Translations under genes and position numbers: made by a program
The notes under the pieces: model-generated
The model's database searches: none
Seen by the model: only the letters and a program-made list of their open reading frames with translations
What the model was told of the DNA's origin: nothing
Part shown: piece after piece, positions 25,507 to 35,168 of the stretch
How the letters are laid out: every line of letters begins with the position of its first letter
Numbering within the stretch: position 1 is the first letter of the stretch
NCBI RefSeq assembly: GCF_003173355.1
Contig: NZ_QGMY01000006.1
Span: 186,001-250,000 of the forward strand
Source of the DNA: Methanospirillum lacunae
GTDB lineage: Archaea > Halobacteriota > Methanomicrobia > Methanomicrobiales > Methanospirillaceae
Direction of reading: 5' to 3'
Length of the DNA: 64,000 bases

Positions 25507-27192
25507 TTATCGGTGGCTGTAATATGCTACAATCCGTTGATCTGCAGAATCAATCCGGGAAAAACCCACCCTTTCAAACTGGACCATTTTACCTTTCCAG
25601 GTAGAGACTTCAGGTTCACAGACACCATTCATATCCCCGTCTGCTTTTCTGAGAAGACATGGAGTTCCATATCCTGAAGGAAGCCACTGGATAATCGGTG
25701 CCTTTGCTTCGCGGGCCTGCTGGAGATCGTCCCCGACATATGCAGCCGAATATGAACTCCCTTCTTTCCTGACTGAGATGTTGAAAAGATCCTTGAGCCT
25801 GATCATTGAAGCACCGGACTCAAGTTCTGCTTTTGGAACAACCAGTTTTCCAGTGAAAGGAATCTCACGAAATCCCCGGGCTTCATCTCCGGGATACCGC
25901 ATAGCCTTTGCAGTATGAGGGTTTGCTCCATCAATAGTGAGTTCTACCGGATCAGCCACAAAGAAGAAGCGGTCTGCTTTTGCATCCACAATATCCTTGT
26001 TCTTTGCATAGAGGTTCTCCCATGAGAACTGAATATCTGTATCACCAATACCAATGTCAATCACAGCATTACGGACTGCTTCAGGCTCTATTCCACGCCG
26101 GGCCATTGCTCGCAGTGTTCCCAGATGGACATCATCCCAACCGGTGTATTCACCGGCAAGGATTCCCTGCCTCATCTGTGAAGTTGAGAGTACAACACCC
26201 TCAATACCCATCCGGCCATAATGACGATATACGGGTTGTTTCCAACCCATGTAGTCAAAAATAAACTTCTGCCGGCCGGTATTGGCAATATGATCCTTGC
26301 CTCTGATCACATGGGTCATTCCAAGAAGATGATCATCGACCGCAACAGAGAGGTTCATGAGGGGGTAGACGATTGCATCAACCCGCTGATGTGAAACAGA
26401 TGTCAGAATTCGAAAGAGTGGGAAATCCCGCATTGCCGGATCAGGATGATTAAGATTGGTTTTAAGCCTAACAGAAACCTCCCCCTCGGCAAATCCTCCT
26501 TCAAGCATCTTATCAAAGAGTTCGCCAGCCTCTTCAGGGGTCTGGGAGCGGCAGGGGCATGCTGCCTTGTGCATCTTGAGGTTCTTGAATTCCTCATTAT
26601 CACAGTTACAGACATATGCTGCTCCTTTCTCGATCAGTTTCCTGCCGATATCATAGTAGAGCGGAAACCGGTCAGACTGGTAGATCGTCTCGGTGATGTT
26701 AAGCCCCATCCACTTGATGTCTTCAGGGACCATCTCGTATGCATCTGTATCGACCCTTTTTGGATCTGTATCTTCTATACGAAGGATATATTTCCCGCCA
26801 TACCTCTTGAGGTATTCATCATTGAGAAACGCTGCTCGTGCATGCCCGAGATGAAGAGGACCTGAAGGGTTTGGAGCAAACCTCATTACAACCCCGCCTT
26901 CTGTTTCTGGAAGGTCAGGAAGTGTATGTTTCTTCTTTTCTTTCTTTTCAGAAAGTGCTGCAAACAGATCAGGTGCAATTTCTTCAAGCCTGATCTCCTG
27001 TTCTTCATGCGAGAGGGCAGCAACCTCTGCGATAACTTCACCAAGAAGACCCTTGATCTCTCCAGACCGTGCCCGAAGCTCCGGATGCCCACCCATCACT
27101 GCGCCCATTACTGCACCAGCTGATGGAACACTCTTGTGTTTTACTGCATTCTGTAGTGCAGCACCGAGGAGAATGGACTTAAGATCGTCCAA
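25507..27192 (-). CDS. gltX: Glutamyl-tRNA synthetase, archaeal type
   Basis: A class I synthetase of 561 residues. The frame is open to 27288, but residues upstream of 27192 overlap the prenyl synthase and do not look like the family. A TTG at 27192, 6 bases after GGGGGT and one base after the upstream TGA, gives the usual archaeal GluRS start LDDLKSILLGAAL. The HIGH motif is HLGH in PSGPLHLGHARA; the KMSKS loop is the STSQMR variant. The C-terminal beta-barrel domain is of the GlnRS-like archaeal kind. It charges tRNA-Glu, and in archaea lacking GlnRS usually tRNA-Gln goes via GatDE. Confidence 0.94.
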   Translation of the reverse strand: MDDLKSILLGAALQNAVKHKSVPSAGAVMGAVMGGHPELRARSGEIKGLLGEVIAEVAALSHEEQEIRLEEIAPDLFAALSEKKEKKKHTLPDLPETEGGVVMRFAPNPSGPLHLGHARAAFLNDEYLKRYGGKYILRIEDTDPKRVDTDAYEMVPEDIKWMGLNITETIYQSDRFPLYYDIGRKLIEKGAAYVCNCDNEEFKNLKMHKAACPCRSQTPEEAGELFDKMLEGGFAEGEVSVRLKTNLNHPDPAMRDFPLFRILTSVSHQRVDAIVYPLMNLSVAVDDHLLGMTHVIRGKDHIANTGRQKFIFDYMGWKQPVYRHYGRMGIEGVVLSTSQMRQGILAGEYTGWDDVHLGTLRAMARRGIEPEAVRNAVIDIGIGDTDIQFSWENLYAKNKDIVDAKADRFFFVADPVELTIDGANPHTAKAMRYPGDEARGFREIPFTGKLVVPKAELESGASMIRLKDLFNISVRKEGSSYSAAYVGDDLQQAREAKAPIIQWLPSGYGTPCLLRKADGDMNGVCEPEVSTWKGKMVQFERVGFSRIDSADQRIVAYYSHR

Positions 27193-27193
27193 T

Positions 27194-28156
27194 TCAGTAC
27201 CCCCGTTGAACAAAGAAGTAGGCAAGGTCAGAGAGAAGTTGGCGTTCAGGACACTCACGAAGCACTGACAGACCATTGATAGCATCACGAACCATGTTGT
27301 CTGCTGTCGCCTGAACTTCAGAAATTACTTCCTTCTCCTGGAGAAGTCCGATGAGTTCCTTGATCTCTACAGGCTCAAGTTTTCTGCGGTACGGTGAGAG
27401 GTCAACACCTTTTTCACGGGCAGTAATCGCAATGATCGTCTGCTTTCCTTCCCTGATGTCAGAAGCCTGATCCTTTCCTGACTGCTCTGGAGGTGCCATC
27501 AGATCAATGATATCATCCTGGATCTGAAACGCTGCACCGATACTACACCCGTATATATACAATGCATCTATCTGTGGCCTGGTTGCACCGGCAAGTAATG
27601 CTCCCATTGCCGCCGCCGCTCCGTAAAGGACACCCGTCTTCTTGGTGACCATATCAAGGTACTCATCCCTGCTCACATCCTGCCTGGTCTCAAATGTCAT
27701 GTCGAGTTGTTGTCCTTCGCAAATCTCAACACAGGTCTTTGCAAGAAGTGCAGAGGCCTCAACCTTTGCAGCATCAGGAGCTATCGCGTCAGCAACAAGA
27801 CAGAATGATCGTGCAAAGAGCACATCACCTGCCAGTATTGCAGCGGGTTCTCCCCAAAGGGTGTGAACCGTCGGTTTGCCCCTGCGGGTTGCATCTCCGT
27901 CCATGATATCATCATGGATGAGAGTGAAGTTGTGGGTCACCTCAAGAGCCAGCCCTGCAGGTAAGATGCCTGCAGAACTTCCGGAGCGAATGGTGTCGGC
28001 TGCCAGTTTAAAGAGTGCCGGCCTCAGACGCTTCCCACCTGCAAAGAGCAGGTGGTTTGATGCCTTTGATAATTCGGTTCCGGGATTGCCATAATACTGG
28101 TCAAGCAGCGTGTTGACCTCGGTTGCAGTTTTTCGCAGATAGGTCTCCAGATCCAT
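27194..28156 (-). CDS. idsA: Short-chain isoprenyl diphosphate synthase (GGPP synthase)
   Basis: A 320-residue all-helical prenyltransferase. Both aspartate-rich motifs are intact: Asp82-Asp83-x-x-Asp86 (HDDIMDGD) and Asp214-Asp215-x-x-Asp218 (QDDIIDLM). The GGKRLRPAL substrate motif is near residue 40. It condenses IPP with allylic diphosphates to FPP and GGPP for archaeal ether lipids. It sits downstream of IPP isomerase and RNase J, and its stop abuts the TTG start of gltX. GGTGA precedes the ATG. Confidence 0.94.
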   Translation of the reverse strand: MDLETYLRKTATEVNTLLDQYYGNPGTELSKASNHLLFAGGKRLRPALFKLAADTIRSGSSAGILPAGLALEVTHNFTLIHDDIMDGDATRRGKPTVHTLWGEPAAILAGDVLFARSFCLVADAIAPDAAKVEASALLAKTCVEICEGQQLDMTFETRQDVSRDEYLDMVTKKTGVLYGAAAAMGALLAGATRPQIDALYIYGCSIGAAFQIQDDIIDLMAPPEQSGKDQASDIREGKQTIIAITAREKGVDLSPYRRKLEPVEIKELIGLLQEKEVISEVQATADNMVRDAINGLSVLRECPERQLLSDLAYFFVQRGY

Positions 28157-28169
28157 ACGTTTTCACCAA

Positions 28170-29507
28170 TCAGGCCAGTTTTTGACGCTGACCATTTGCC
28201 ATAAGGAAGAAATCCTTGTTCAGAGTATACCCGCAATCAGTTGCAAGATTCAGGTACTCGGAGGTGAGATTCACTCCTCCGTGTGCAGCAATTACAAACT
28301 GGGGGTTAAGCATGTTCAGAAATTCGTAGTGATCCTCACAGTATGCGTGTCCTGATACGTGAAGTTCATCAAAGATACGGCCACCCTGCTGACTGAGCAT
28401 CGTGAACATCCGGTACCGCTGGGCACGGTTCATGTCATTTGGGATCAGCTGGGCACTAATCATGATCTTATCACCTTTCTCGATCCGGTACGGAGTGTCT
28501 TTCTGTGCCATCCTGGTCAGGATAGAACCGGGTTCACCCTGGTGACCGGTTACGATAGGAACATACTCATCTCTGGGACCTTTGATGATCCGGCGTAGTG
28601 TCCGCTCCACGACCCTGCGGTTGCCAAAGATGCTGGTCGTGTCAGGGAACCTGACATATTTCATCTGCTCTGCAGTGCTACAGTAGCGTTCCATCGATCT
28701 GCCAAGGAGCAGGGGCTTTCGTCCAATCTCATGGGCACACTCTGCAATGGTTTTTACCCTTGCAATATGGGAAGCAAAGGTACTGACAATGAGGGCATTC
28801 TTATCATCCTCATAGCTCGTCATCACATCGCGGACCATGTTCTTAGCCAGTTGCTCACTCGGGCACCGGCCCTTTTTGTTCACGTTGGTGGACTCGGTGA
28901 TAAGGCAGAGGACTCCTTCCTTGCCAATTTTGCGGAATTTTGCAAAGTCAGGTGGTTCACCAAGGACCGGGTTGCGATCCAGTTTAAAATCAAGGGCATA
29001 TACGATTGCCCCTTTCGGGGTGTACAGTACAACCGTTGCCGTATCAATGATACTATGCTGGGTTCGCACGAGTTCAAGTGAGAGAGTGTTTGAGATTGTG
29101 TATCGTTGTGAGTATTTGAGCGGGTAAAGTTTGTTATTCACCCCGAACTTTTTCTCACCCTCTATCTGCTGACGGACGAGCTCGATCGTGTATGGCGTCC
29201 CGATGATCGGAGCATTATACCGGTGTGCCAGCTTTGGAACAGCACCGAGGTGATCAAGGTGACCATGGGAGAGAACAATTGCCTTGACTGTTCCCTCGAT
29301 CTGGTTCATCACCGTATCATCAGGGATCACACCCATCTCAATAAGGTCGAGTGAATGGGTATTCTCCATCTCAATATCGGGATGCATCATCAGGGAATCT
29401 AGCCTGATTCCCATATCGATTATAACTATTTCCTTTCCGCAGCGGACGGCGGTCATATTTCGGCCAAATTCATTATAGCCACCCACTGCAAGGACTTCAA
29501 TGTCCAA
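28170..29507 (-). CDS. Ribonuclease J (archaeal beta-CASP)
   Basis: A 445-residue metallo-beta-lactamase/beta-CASP ribonuclease. The zinc motif is His81-x-His83-x-Asp85-His86 in SHGHLDHLGAV; downstream are ITESTNVNKKG, VSTFASHIARV, the GHQGEPGS loop and the C-terminal SGHAYCEDHYEFLNML and HGG motifs. Length and motifs fit the RNase J group of euryarchaea, a 5'-3' exonuclease that also cuts internally. It is embedded between two isoprenoid genes, an arrangement also known in other euryarchaea, with short spacers that suggest co-transcription. Confidence 0.92.
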   Translation of the reverse strand: MDIEVLAVGGYNEFGRNMTAVRCGKEIVIIDMGIRLDSLMMHPDIEMENTHSLDLIEMGVIPDDTVMNQIEGTVKAIVLSHGHLDHLGAVPKLAHRYNAPIIGTPYTIELVRQQIEGEKKFGVNNKLYPLKYSQRYTISNTLSLELVRTQHSIIDTATVVLYTPKGAIVYALDFKLDRNPVLGEPPDFAKFRKIGKEGVLCLITESTNVNKKGRCPSEQLAKNMVRDVMTSYEDDKNALIVSTFASHIARVKTIAECAHEIGRKPLLLGRSMERYCSTAEQMKYVRFPDTTSIFGNRRVVERTLRRIIKGPRDEYVPIVTGHQGEPGSILTRMAQKDTPYRIEKGDKIMISAQLIPNDMNRAQRYRMFTMLSQQGGRIFDELHVSGHAYCEDHYEFLNMLNPQFVIAAHGGVNLTSEYLNLATDCGYTLNKDFFLMANGQRQKLA

Positions 29508-29526
29508 GTTGGTATCCTCCTGTAAA

Positions 29527-30594
29527 TTATTTTCTTTGTATCAGTTGCGCAGTCGGACCGGTTACGTACCATCTGGTATCGGGCATCTCTGACACCCGGG
29601 TATGCCCGGTCAGGAAGAGAGAGATTCGCAGTTGCTGCTGAATCGTCTCTATCGTCTCTGACAGGGCTTCTATTCCGTCGCATGCCGGTTTTAACAGGGG
29701 AAGAGCCATTCCACCGAGTTTAGCACCGAGAACCAGGGCCTTTGCAATATCAATCCCGGTTCTAATCCCGCCGCTTGCAATAACCGGGCCACCACATCTG
29801 ACAGCCTCAGTAACGCTCACCGCGGTGGGGATACCCCACTCTTTAAAAAGCAGGCCGAGATCCGAGAGCCGCTGATCTCCACCTGCTTCCCCTTTCCCTG
29901 CTCTGAAACTCTCGATCGCAGCCCACGATGAACCACCATACCCACCGACATCTACGCAGTCAGCTCCGGCTCCATAGCAGAGCCGTGCAACCTCTTCAGA
30001 AAATCCACAGCCGGTCTCTTTTACGATGACCGGTACTCGAAATTCCCTGCAGAGATCGCGAAGTGCATCAAGACATCCAACTGCATTGTGGTCTCCTTCA
30101 GGCTGGGTTGCCTCCTGAAGAAAATTCAGATGAATGGCAAGAGCGTTGGCATCTATCATTTCAACCGCGTTTTCAGCCCATTCGATCCCATGATCCCTGA
30201 GCTGAACGATACCAAGATTGCCAACGATGAAGGCATCAGGGGCACTGTCCCTTACAATCGAGAATGTTTCAGCGAGAGTTTTATCTTCAATTGCCGCTCG
30301 CTGTGATCCTACACCAATCCCGAGGCCGTATTTCTGTGCTGCCTGTGCAAGCACCTCGTTCACCCGGGTTGTCTCCGGGTGTCCTCCTGTCATTGCAGAG
30401 ATAAAAAGCGGAGATCCGAATGTATGCCCTAAGAGATCGGTTGAAAGATCCAGCGTATCCATATCTGAATCAGGAAGTGCATTGTGTACCAGTCTGATAT
30501 CTTCAAACCCGGTACTTCCAGACTCAATATCTTCTTCGAGACAGATCCGAAGGTGATCCAGTTTTCGCGATGATGTAAACCTTCCCCGGTTCAT
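29527..30594 (-). CDS. fni: Isopentenyl-diphosphate isomerase, type 2 (FMN)
   Basis: A 355-residue TIM-barrel flavoenzyme. Visible motifs: SSRKLDHLRIC at the N-terminus, the FMN loop SAMTGGHPETTRVN, GVGSQRAAIED, LNFLQEATQPEGD, VKETGCGFS, DVGGYGGSSWAAIE and the phosphate-binding ASGGIRTGIDIAKAL. It interconverts IPP and DMAPP using reduced FMN and Mg. Its start overlaps the stop of the isopentenyl phosphate kinase gene by four bases (ATGA). Confidence 0.95.
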   Translation of the reverse strand: MNRGRFTSSRKLDHLRICLEEDIESGSTGFEDIRLVHNALPDSDMDTLDLSTDLLGHTFGSPLFISAMTGGHPETTRVNEVLAQAAQKYGLGIGVGSQRAAIEDKTLAETFSIVRDSAPDAFIVGNLGIVQLRDHGIEWAENAVEMIDANALAIHLNFLQEATQPEGDHNAVGCLDALRDLCREFRVPVIVKETGCGFSEEVARLCYGAGADCVDVGGYGGSSWAAIESFRAGKGEAGGDQRLSDLGLLFKEWGIPTAVSVTEAVRCGGPVIASGGIRTGIDIAKALVLGAKLGGMALPLLKPACDGIEALSETIETIQQQLRISLFLTGHTRVSEMPDTRWYVTGPTAQLIQRK

Positions 30595-31361
30595 AATTCC
30601 TCCGGGAGGATACGTGTCCCGCCATGCTCCTTCCCGGCGAGAAACGCATCGACCTGCGAGACATGGAACATTTCTGATCTGATCCCATGATCGGCAAGAG
30701 CGAGAAGTTCGGCAATCTTTCCTTCCATTCCCCCGGTCACATCAATATGACCCGAGTTGCCGATGGTAACCTGGTGCGCCGTTGATCGACGCAATTCCCT
30801 CACAACTGATCCGTCACACTCGAGAAGACCTGGTACATCGGTCGCAAGACCAACCCGGTCCATTCCAAGCCCTTCTGCGAGGACCCGGATCAGCTGATCA
30901 CCGGAAACTATGCAGGCACCTCTTACGCGATCCATCACCACATCACCATGAATGACAGGAACCAGACCAAGGCTGATCATCCTGTCCAGGTGTCCGAAGA
31001 CTGGATCAATAAGTATGCCGTCTGATGCTTCACATCCATGAAGTGGATGGATTGGAACAGCTTCGATACCACTACTCCGCAGGGCATCAATCACAGCCGT
31101 ATTCAGTTCCCTGACTGCCTGATGGGTCTCAAAGATACCTTTTCGGTTCTCTCTGGTCACTCCTTCCTGAATATGGTATTCTTTAGCCTGGGGATGACCA
31201 AACGAACCCGCACCATGTACTATTAAGAGTGGCATATCAGGGTACAGCGCAAGATTCCTTGCAATAGCCTTCAGGGTATCATATCTGATAGCCCCGGCAG
31301 AGCCTGCTGACTTTTCGGTTATCACGCTCCCGCCGAGCTTGAGTATCGTTCGATTACGCAT
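30591..31361 (-). CDS. ipk: Isopentenyl phosphate kinase
   Basis: About 256 residues from ATG 31361, preferred because the family starts close to ILKLGGSVITEK; the frame is open to 31391 but that part overlaps mevalonate kinase. It is an amino-acid-kinase fold with the diagnostic GAGSFGHPQAKEYH loop, whose His contacts isopentenyl phosphate, and DVTGGMEGKI near the end. It makes IPP from isopentenyl phosphate, the last step of the archaeal alternative mevalonate route. It overlaps the mvk end by about 8 bases. Confidence 0.92.
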   Translation of the reverse strand: MRNRTILKLGGSVITEKSAGSAGAIRYDTLKAIARNLALYPDMPLLIVHGAGSFGHPQAKEYHIQEGVTRENRKGIFETHQAVRELNTAVIDALRSSGIEAVPIHPLHGCEASDGILIDPVFGHLDRMISLGLVPVIHGDVVMDRVRGACIVSGDQLIRVLAEGLGMDRVGLATDVPGLLECDGSVVRELRRSTAHQVTIGNSGHIDVTGGMEGKIAELLALADHGIRSEMFHVSQVDAFLAGKEHGGTRILPEEL

Positions 31362-32223
31362 CCTTTTCTTTCCGAAGTCCTTCTGTATCAAGACAGGTAA
31401 TAAGTGCCCGTCCCTCTGTGACCTCTAGTGCTCCGGCAATCCGGGCCTTGAGGTTTTTTGGAGCCAGTGCCACCATGCATCCCCCGCCTCCGGCACCAGT
31501 TATCTTTGCTCCGTATGCACCTGTTGCCCGGGCAGCAAGAACCAGTCTGGAGAGATGGGGATGGCCCACCCCTAGCACATCAAGGAGGGCGTGATTCATA
31601 TCCATGAGACGGCCGAGATATTGCGGCTCATCAAGATGTTTCATCGCGTCGAGGGTGATTGCCTCGATCGCATTCAATACAGGTTCACAGATCGTTGGGT
31701 ACTTGCCTTTCAGATCTGCAACCTTCTCGACCATTCTCGCGGTCGAATGCGTTGCCTGACTATTTCCCACAACAAGGTGATAATTCTGGGGGGCCAGACG
31801 TTTGCGTGTTCCTTCTTTTATCAGAAACATGCCACCGTATGTTGATACTGTAGTATCAGTTGGGCTTGCCCTGCCTTTCTGCACCCGCTTCTCGATCTTA
31901 AATGCAAGTTCAGCAATCTGATCGCGGGTTTTTCCAAGTCCGAACTCATCGTTGATGGCAGCAAGTGTAGCAACCGTTACTGCTGCCGATGAGCCGAGTC
32001 CTGAAGAACTGGGGAGTTGTGAGTTTATATAGACGCTCCCCTTCACGTTCAGTTCCTTGAAACATTGATCAATATAAGGCGATTTGGCATGGTGGGCATG
32101 ACTGGTTTTTCTGACTGTCACATAGACACGTGGCCGGATAGCAAGTGCTATACCTGGTTTTCCGTACACTACTGCATGTTCACCAAAGAGAAACACCTTT
32201 CCGGGTGCACTCCAAGTTGCCAA
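31354..32223 (-). CDS. mvk: Mevalonate kinase
   Basis: A 289-residue GHMP kinase. Motifs: APGKVFLFGEHAVVYGKPGIA at the N-terminus, the ATP loop LPSSSGLGSSAAVTVA (about 66-80), and the C-terminal KITGAGGGGCMVAL. It phosphorylates mevalonate to mevalonate 5-phosphate. The start is a TTG at 32223, placed directly after the TGA of the MEMO gene with GGTGA just before, so the two are translationally coupled. It is followed by ipk, fni and idsA in pathway order. Confidence 0.94.
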   Translation of the reverse strand: MATWSAPGKVFLFGEHAVVYGKPGIALAIRPRVYVTVRKTSHAHHAKSPYIDQCFKELNVKGSVYINSQLPSSSGLGSSAAVTVATLAAINDEFGLGKTRDQIAELAFKIEKRVQKGRASPTDTTVSTYGGMFLIKEGTRKRLAPQNYHLVVGNSQATHSTARMVEKVADLKGKYPTICEPVLNAIEAITLDAMKHLDEPQYLGRLMDMNHALLDVLGVGHPHLSRLVLAARATGAYGAKITGAGGGGCMVALAPKNLKARIAGALEVTEGRALITCLDTEGLRKEKDA

Positions 32224-33018
32224 TCAGTTCACCGCCAATGCCGCATATCCAACTACCTGCTGGTAATCCCCGCTGGACTCACCGCTGGTAGTATATGAGA
32301 TAAGATCGCACCGGGTTGCGCCTATTGGTTTGAGAGCCTCGATCATTGCGGCAATTGGCCCGTAACCGCAGGCAGAAATCCGGTGCTCTTGTATCCGATT
32401 ATAGAATTCCTGCACGTTCAGATCCTTCAGCGCTTCAATGACAAAAAGATCGTCTTTTTGTGCCTTATCTGCAGGAACATAATGCGAAAAGTCACTTGAA
32501 GCAACAATCCTTACATCTTTCTCATATTCACGAATTGCGCTCGAAATCAGCCTGGATACCCGCTCTATCTCCTGCCATGTCTGTGGACTCATCATTATGG
32601 CAACGATAGCCGCGTCAGGAAACCGGTATCTGATAAATGGGATCTGAACCTCAAGCGAGTTTTCATTTCCATATGCCATCGCCTGATCATCAACCAAAAG
32701 CCCTATTCGTTTGGCAAGATCGGTGTCAGTCCTGACAGGCCCAATCGGGGTATCCCATGGTATGCCAGAAACACATGTTGGAAATCCACGATGACTTGGC
32801 CCAATAAGGATAAACGTACCATTAAAACCCTCTTTAATAGCACCAAATGCATGGGCAGAGGTCTGACCAGAATAGATATATCCGGCATGCGGAGATGCAA
32901 TTCCCTTTGCATCCCCACCGGTACGAGCAGATCTGAAGAACGTGTCCAGCATGTGAGTCAGCTGAACCGGGTCAGCCGGGTAGAACATCCCGGCCACGCC
33001 ACAACGTCTGATCATCAT
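32224..33018 (-). CDS. MEMO1 family (AmmeMemoRadiSam system protein B)
   Basis: A 264-residue protein with the MEMO fold, related to extradiol dioxygenases. Conserved pieces include RRCGVAGMFYPADP, ASPHAGYIYSGQTSAHAF, ILIGPSHRGF, HSLEVQ-like NSLEVQIPFI, VASSDFSHYVP and the C-terminal SYTTSGESSGDYQQVVGYAAL. The histidines of PHAGY, PSHRG and DFSHY form the metal site. The biochemical role in archaea is unknown. In many archaea it stands in this same place between ribosomal protein S2 and mevalonate kinase; partners AMMECR1 and the radical SAM protein are not in the window. Confidence 0.9.
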   Translation of the reverse strand: MMIRRCGVAGMFYPADPVQLTHMLDTFFRSARTGGDAKGIASPHAGYIYSGQTSAHAFGAIKEGFNGTFILIGPSHRGFPTCVSGIPWDTPIGPVRTDTDLAKRIGLLVDDQAMAYGNENSLEVQIPFIRYRFPDAAIVAIMMSPQTWQEIERVSRLISSAIREYEKDVRIVASSDFSHYVPADKAQKDDLFVIEALKDLNVQEFYNRIQEHRISACGYGPIAAMIEALKPIGATRCDLISYTTSGESSGDYQQVVGYAALAVN

Positions 33019-33078
33019 GGGACTGTGTGTTGATGTGTGAGTACATCAGGGTATCGGCCCTGATGATAATACTCAAAT

Positions 33079-33687
33079 TTACAGATCAGTCTCGAAGTCC
33101 TCAGGAGTCAGGGAAGTTGAATATCCCTTGTGCCGGAGGAATTCTCTGGTGAGCAGGAAGTAGATCATGGAGAGAGCCTTGCGACCCTTGTTGTTGGTTG
33201 GAATAACAAAGTCTACAAGACTGGTCATGTTGTTGGTATCACAGAGTGCAACGACCGGGATTCCAATCTGAAGTGCCTCTTTGATAACCTGAATATCACT
33301 GACCGGGTCAGTTACGACAATGACCTCAGGTTCTGCATATTTGGGCAGAATCGGGTTGGTCAGGGTACCGGGGATATACCGGCCTGTCATTGGGAATGCA
33401 CCGATTGCATCGGCAAACTGGCGTGCAGGGAACTGCCCATACTGACGGGAGGTCACAACAAGAACCTTTGCAGGATCATACTGGGAGAGGAACTTTGCTG
33501 CGAGTTTTATACGCTCGTCTGTCTCTCTGATGTCCAGAATGTAGAGTCCATCTCCGCGGACGCGGTAGATGAAATTCTTCATGTCGCTGCTTTTCTGCTG
33601 TGTTCCAATGTGTACACCGGCCGCCAGGTACTCCTCAACAGAGACAAGGGGCTCGTTCAGTTCAATCTCCATCTCATTTCCGTTCAT
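33079..33687 (-). CDS. rps2: 30S ribosomal protein S2
   Basis: A 202-residue archaeal/eukaryotic-type S2 (uS2, SA family). Seen motifs: [48 protein letters not shown] and [23 protein letters not shown]. It is part of the small-subunit head/body junction. It starts 14 bases inside the end of enolase; a second ATG 15 bases later is possible. It belongs to the S13-to-S2 operon. Confidence 0.95.
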   Translation of the reverse strand: MNGNEMEIELNEPLVSVEEYLAAGVHIGTQQKSSDMKNFIYRVRGDGLYILDIRETDERIKLAAKFLSQYDPAKVLVVTSRQYGQFPARQFADAIGAFPMTGRYIPGTLTNPILPKYAEPEVIVVTDPVSDIQVIKEALQIGIPVVALCDTNNMTSLVDFVIPTNNKGRKALSMIYFLLTREFLRHKGYSTSLTPEDFETDL

Positions 33688-34882
33688 ACATACTCTCCTC
33701 TATCCGAATGAGTTCATTCAGTTTTTCTGTTCGTTCTCCGCCGACAACACCGGTCTTAATGAATACACATCCAAACGCACATCCCAGATGAGCAATGGTT
33801 GTGTCCCCGGTCTCCCCGGAACGATGGCTCATAACGGTCTCCATTCCATGCTTCTGGGCGAGTGAAATCGCTTCAAAAGTATCAGTCAGGGTTCCGATCT
33901 GGTTCGGCTTGATGAGCACACAATTTGCCGAACCTTCTGCTATTCCCTTCTCTATACGGGAAGGGTTCGTGACGAAGAGATCGTCACCACAGATGAGGCA
34001 GACACTCCCCATCTGTTCTGTCAGGGTAGCAAATGATTCAAAATCCTCTTCATAGAGAGGATCTTCTACATAAACAAGTCCGAATTCGTCGATGAGCTCA
34101 GCAACATAGTTGATCTGCTCTTCGGCTGTCCTGACAAGGCCACCTCTGTATTCATACAGTCCGGTTCCAGAGTTGTATAACTGGCTTGCAGCCACATCAA
34201 CACCGGAACTTATGGCGAACCCGACTTCATCAGACACCCGGGAAACTGCTTCAGTGACAACCTCAAAGGCGTCCTGATCAGATATTGCTGGTGCCCATGC
34301 TCCCTCATCGCCCTTACCACAGGAGATTCCACGATTTTTCAGGAGCTCTTTTACCACCGCATGAACACGGGCATTTGCATAGATACCTTCGCTGACACTT
34401 GAGCATCCGGTTGGGACAACCAGAAACTCTTGTATCTCAGTAGCATGCGTTGCATGTGCCCCACCCCCAATCACATTCCCTAATGGAAGGGGAGCAGAGG
34501 ATACAAACGATCCACCGAGATGTCTCCAGAGTGGTATCTTCATGGCTGCCGCAGCAGCCTTGGCATTTGCCATAGAAAGGGCAACCGCCACATTCGCGCC
34601 TATTCCTGCAAAGTTTTCTGTCCCATCTACTTCACGCAGAAGAGAGTCAAACCCTATCTGATCTGTTGAATCAAGTCCGGTCAGATATGGAATCACCTGA
34701 GAATATGCATCATCCACTGCCGCTGTTGCATCTTTGACTGCAGCTTCGTGAGCGCCGGTACTGGCACCACCCGGAGCTGCGGCTCTGCCAAATCCTCCAT
34801 CAACAGAAATATCTGCTTCAACAGTTTTGCGACCGCGGGAGTCGAGTATGACTCTCAGATCAACGGCACGTATGGTGGTCAT
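33674..34882 (-). CDS. eno: Enolase
   Basis: A 402-residue phosphopyruvate hydratase. Motifs: [14 protein letters not shown], the flexible catalytic loop [34 protein letters not shown], Mg ligands in [12 protein letters not shown] and [10 protein letters not shown], Lys in LIKPNQIGT and the signature [21 protein letters not shown]. It interconverts 2-phosphoglycerate and PEP in the cytoplasm. In this group it is carried inside the ribosomal/RNAP operon, directly after rpoK, as in other euryarchaea. Confidence 0.96.
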   Translation of the reverse strand: MTTIRAVDLRVILDSRGRKTVEADISVDGGFGRAAAPGGASTGAHEAAVKDATAAVDDAYSQVIPYLTGLDSTDQIGFDSLLREVDGTENFAGIGANVAVALSMANAKAAAAAMKIPLWRHLGGSFVSSAPLPLGNVIGGGAHATHATEIQEFLVVPTGCSSVSEGIYANARVHAVVKELLKNRGISCGKGDEGAWAPAISDQDAFEVVTEAVSRVSDEVGFAISSGVDVAASQLYNSGTGLYEYRGGLVRTAEEQINYVAELIDEFGLVYVEDPLYEEDFESFATLTEQMGSVCLICGDDLFVTNPSRIEKGIAEGSANCVLIKPNQIGTLTDTFEAISLAQKHGMETVMSHRSGETGDTTIAHLGCAFGCVFIKTGVVGGERTEKLNELIRIEESMYERK

Positions 34883-34894
34883 CCTGATCAGTAA

Positions 34895-35062
34895 TTATCT
34901 CCGCTTGACCGTGATGGGAATGACATCTTTGTCAAACTCCTCCATCGCGAGGTAGAGCGGATCTATGGTCGTGCTCGTGATGAGAATGGGAGCGCCCATC
35001 GAGATCTGTAACGCCCGGGCACCGACGATGCGGGCCTTTTCATAGCGTGTATAGTTCTGCAT
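34895..35062 (-). CDS. rpoK: DNA-directed RNA polymerase subunit K
   Basis: A 55-residue gene decoded by hand. It reads [19 protein letters not shown], then the family core [20 protein letters not shown] and VIPITVKRR. It is the archaeal homologue of bacterial omega and eukaryotic Rpb6, binding the assembled polymerase near the A' C-terminus. GAGG lies about 7 bases before the ATG. It sits between tRNA-Pro and enolase on the same strand, its stop 12 bases from the enolase start. Confidence 0.95.
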   Translation of the reverse strand: MQNYTRYEKARIVGARALQISMGAPILITSTTIDPLYLAMEEFDKDVIPITVKRR

Positions 35063-35093
35063 CCGATTCCTCAAGAATTAGTCAACACAAGAA

Positions 35094-35168
35094 TGGGGTC
35101 GCTGAGATTTGAACTCAGGTCAGAGCGTCCCGAACGCCCTAGGATGGTCCAGGCTACCCTACGACCCC
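35094..35168 (-). tRNA. tRNA-Pro (anticodon CGG)
   Basis: 75 bases including the discriminator A. Acceptor GGGGTCG/CGACCCC, D-arm GGGT...ATCC, anticodon arm GGGCG-TTCGGGA-CGCTC with anticodon CGG, and T-arm CTGAG-TTCAAAT-CTCAG. CCA is not encoded and there is no intron. It lies between rpoN and rpoK with no gap: its first base follows the last base of the rpoN stop codon, so it must be cut out of an mRNA or have its own promoter inside rpoN. Confidence 0.95.

Noticed and set aside
33130-33711. 193-codon frame antisense to ribosomal protein S2
   Set aside because: S2 is certain from its motifs; the antisense product resembles nothing.
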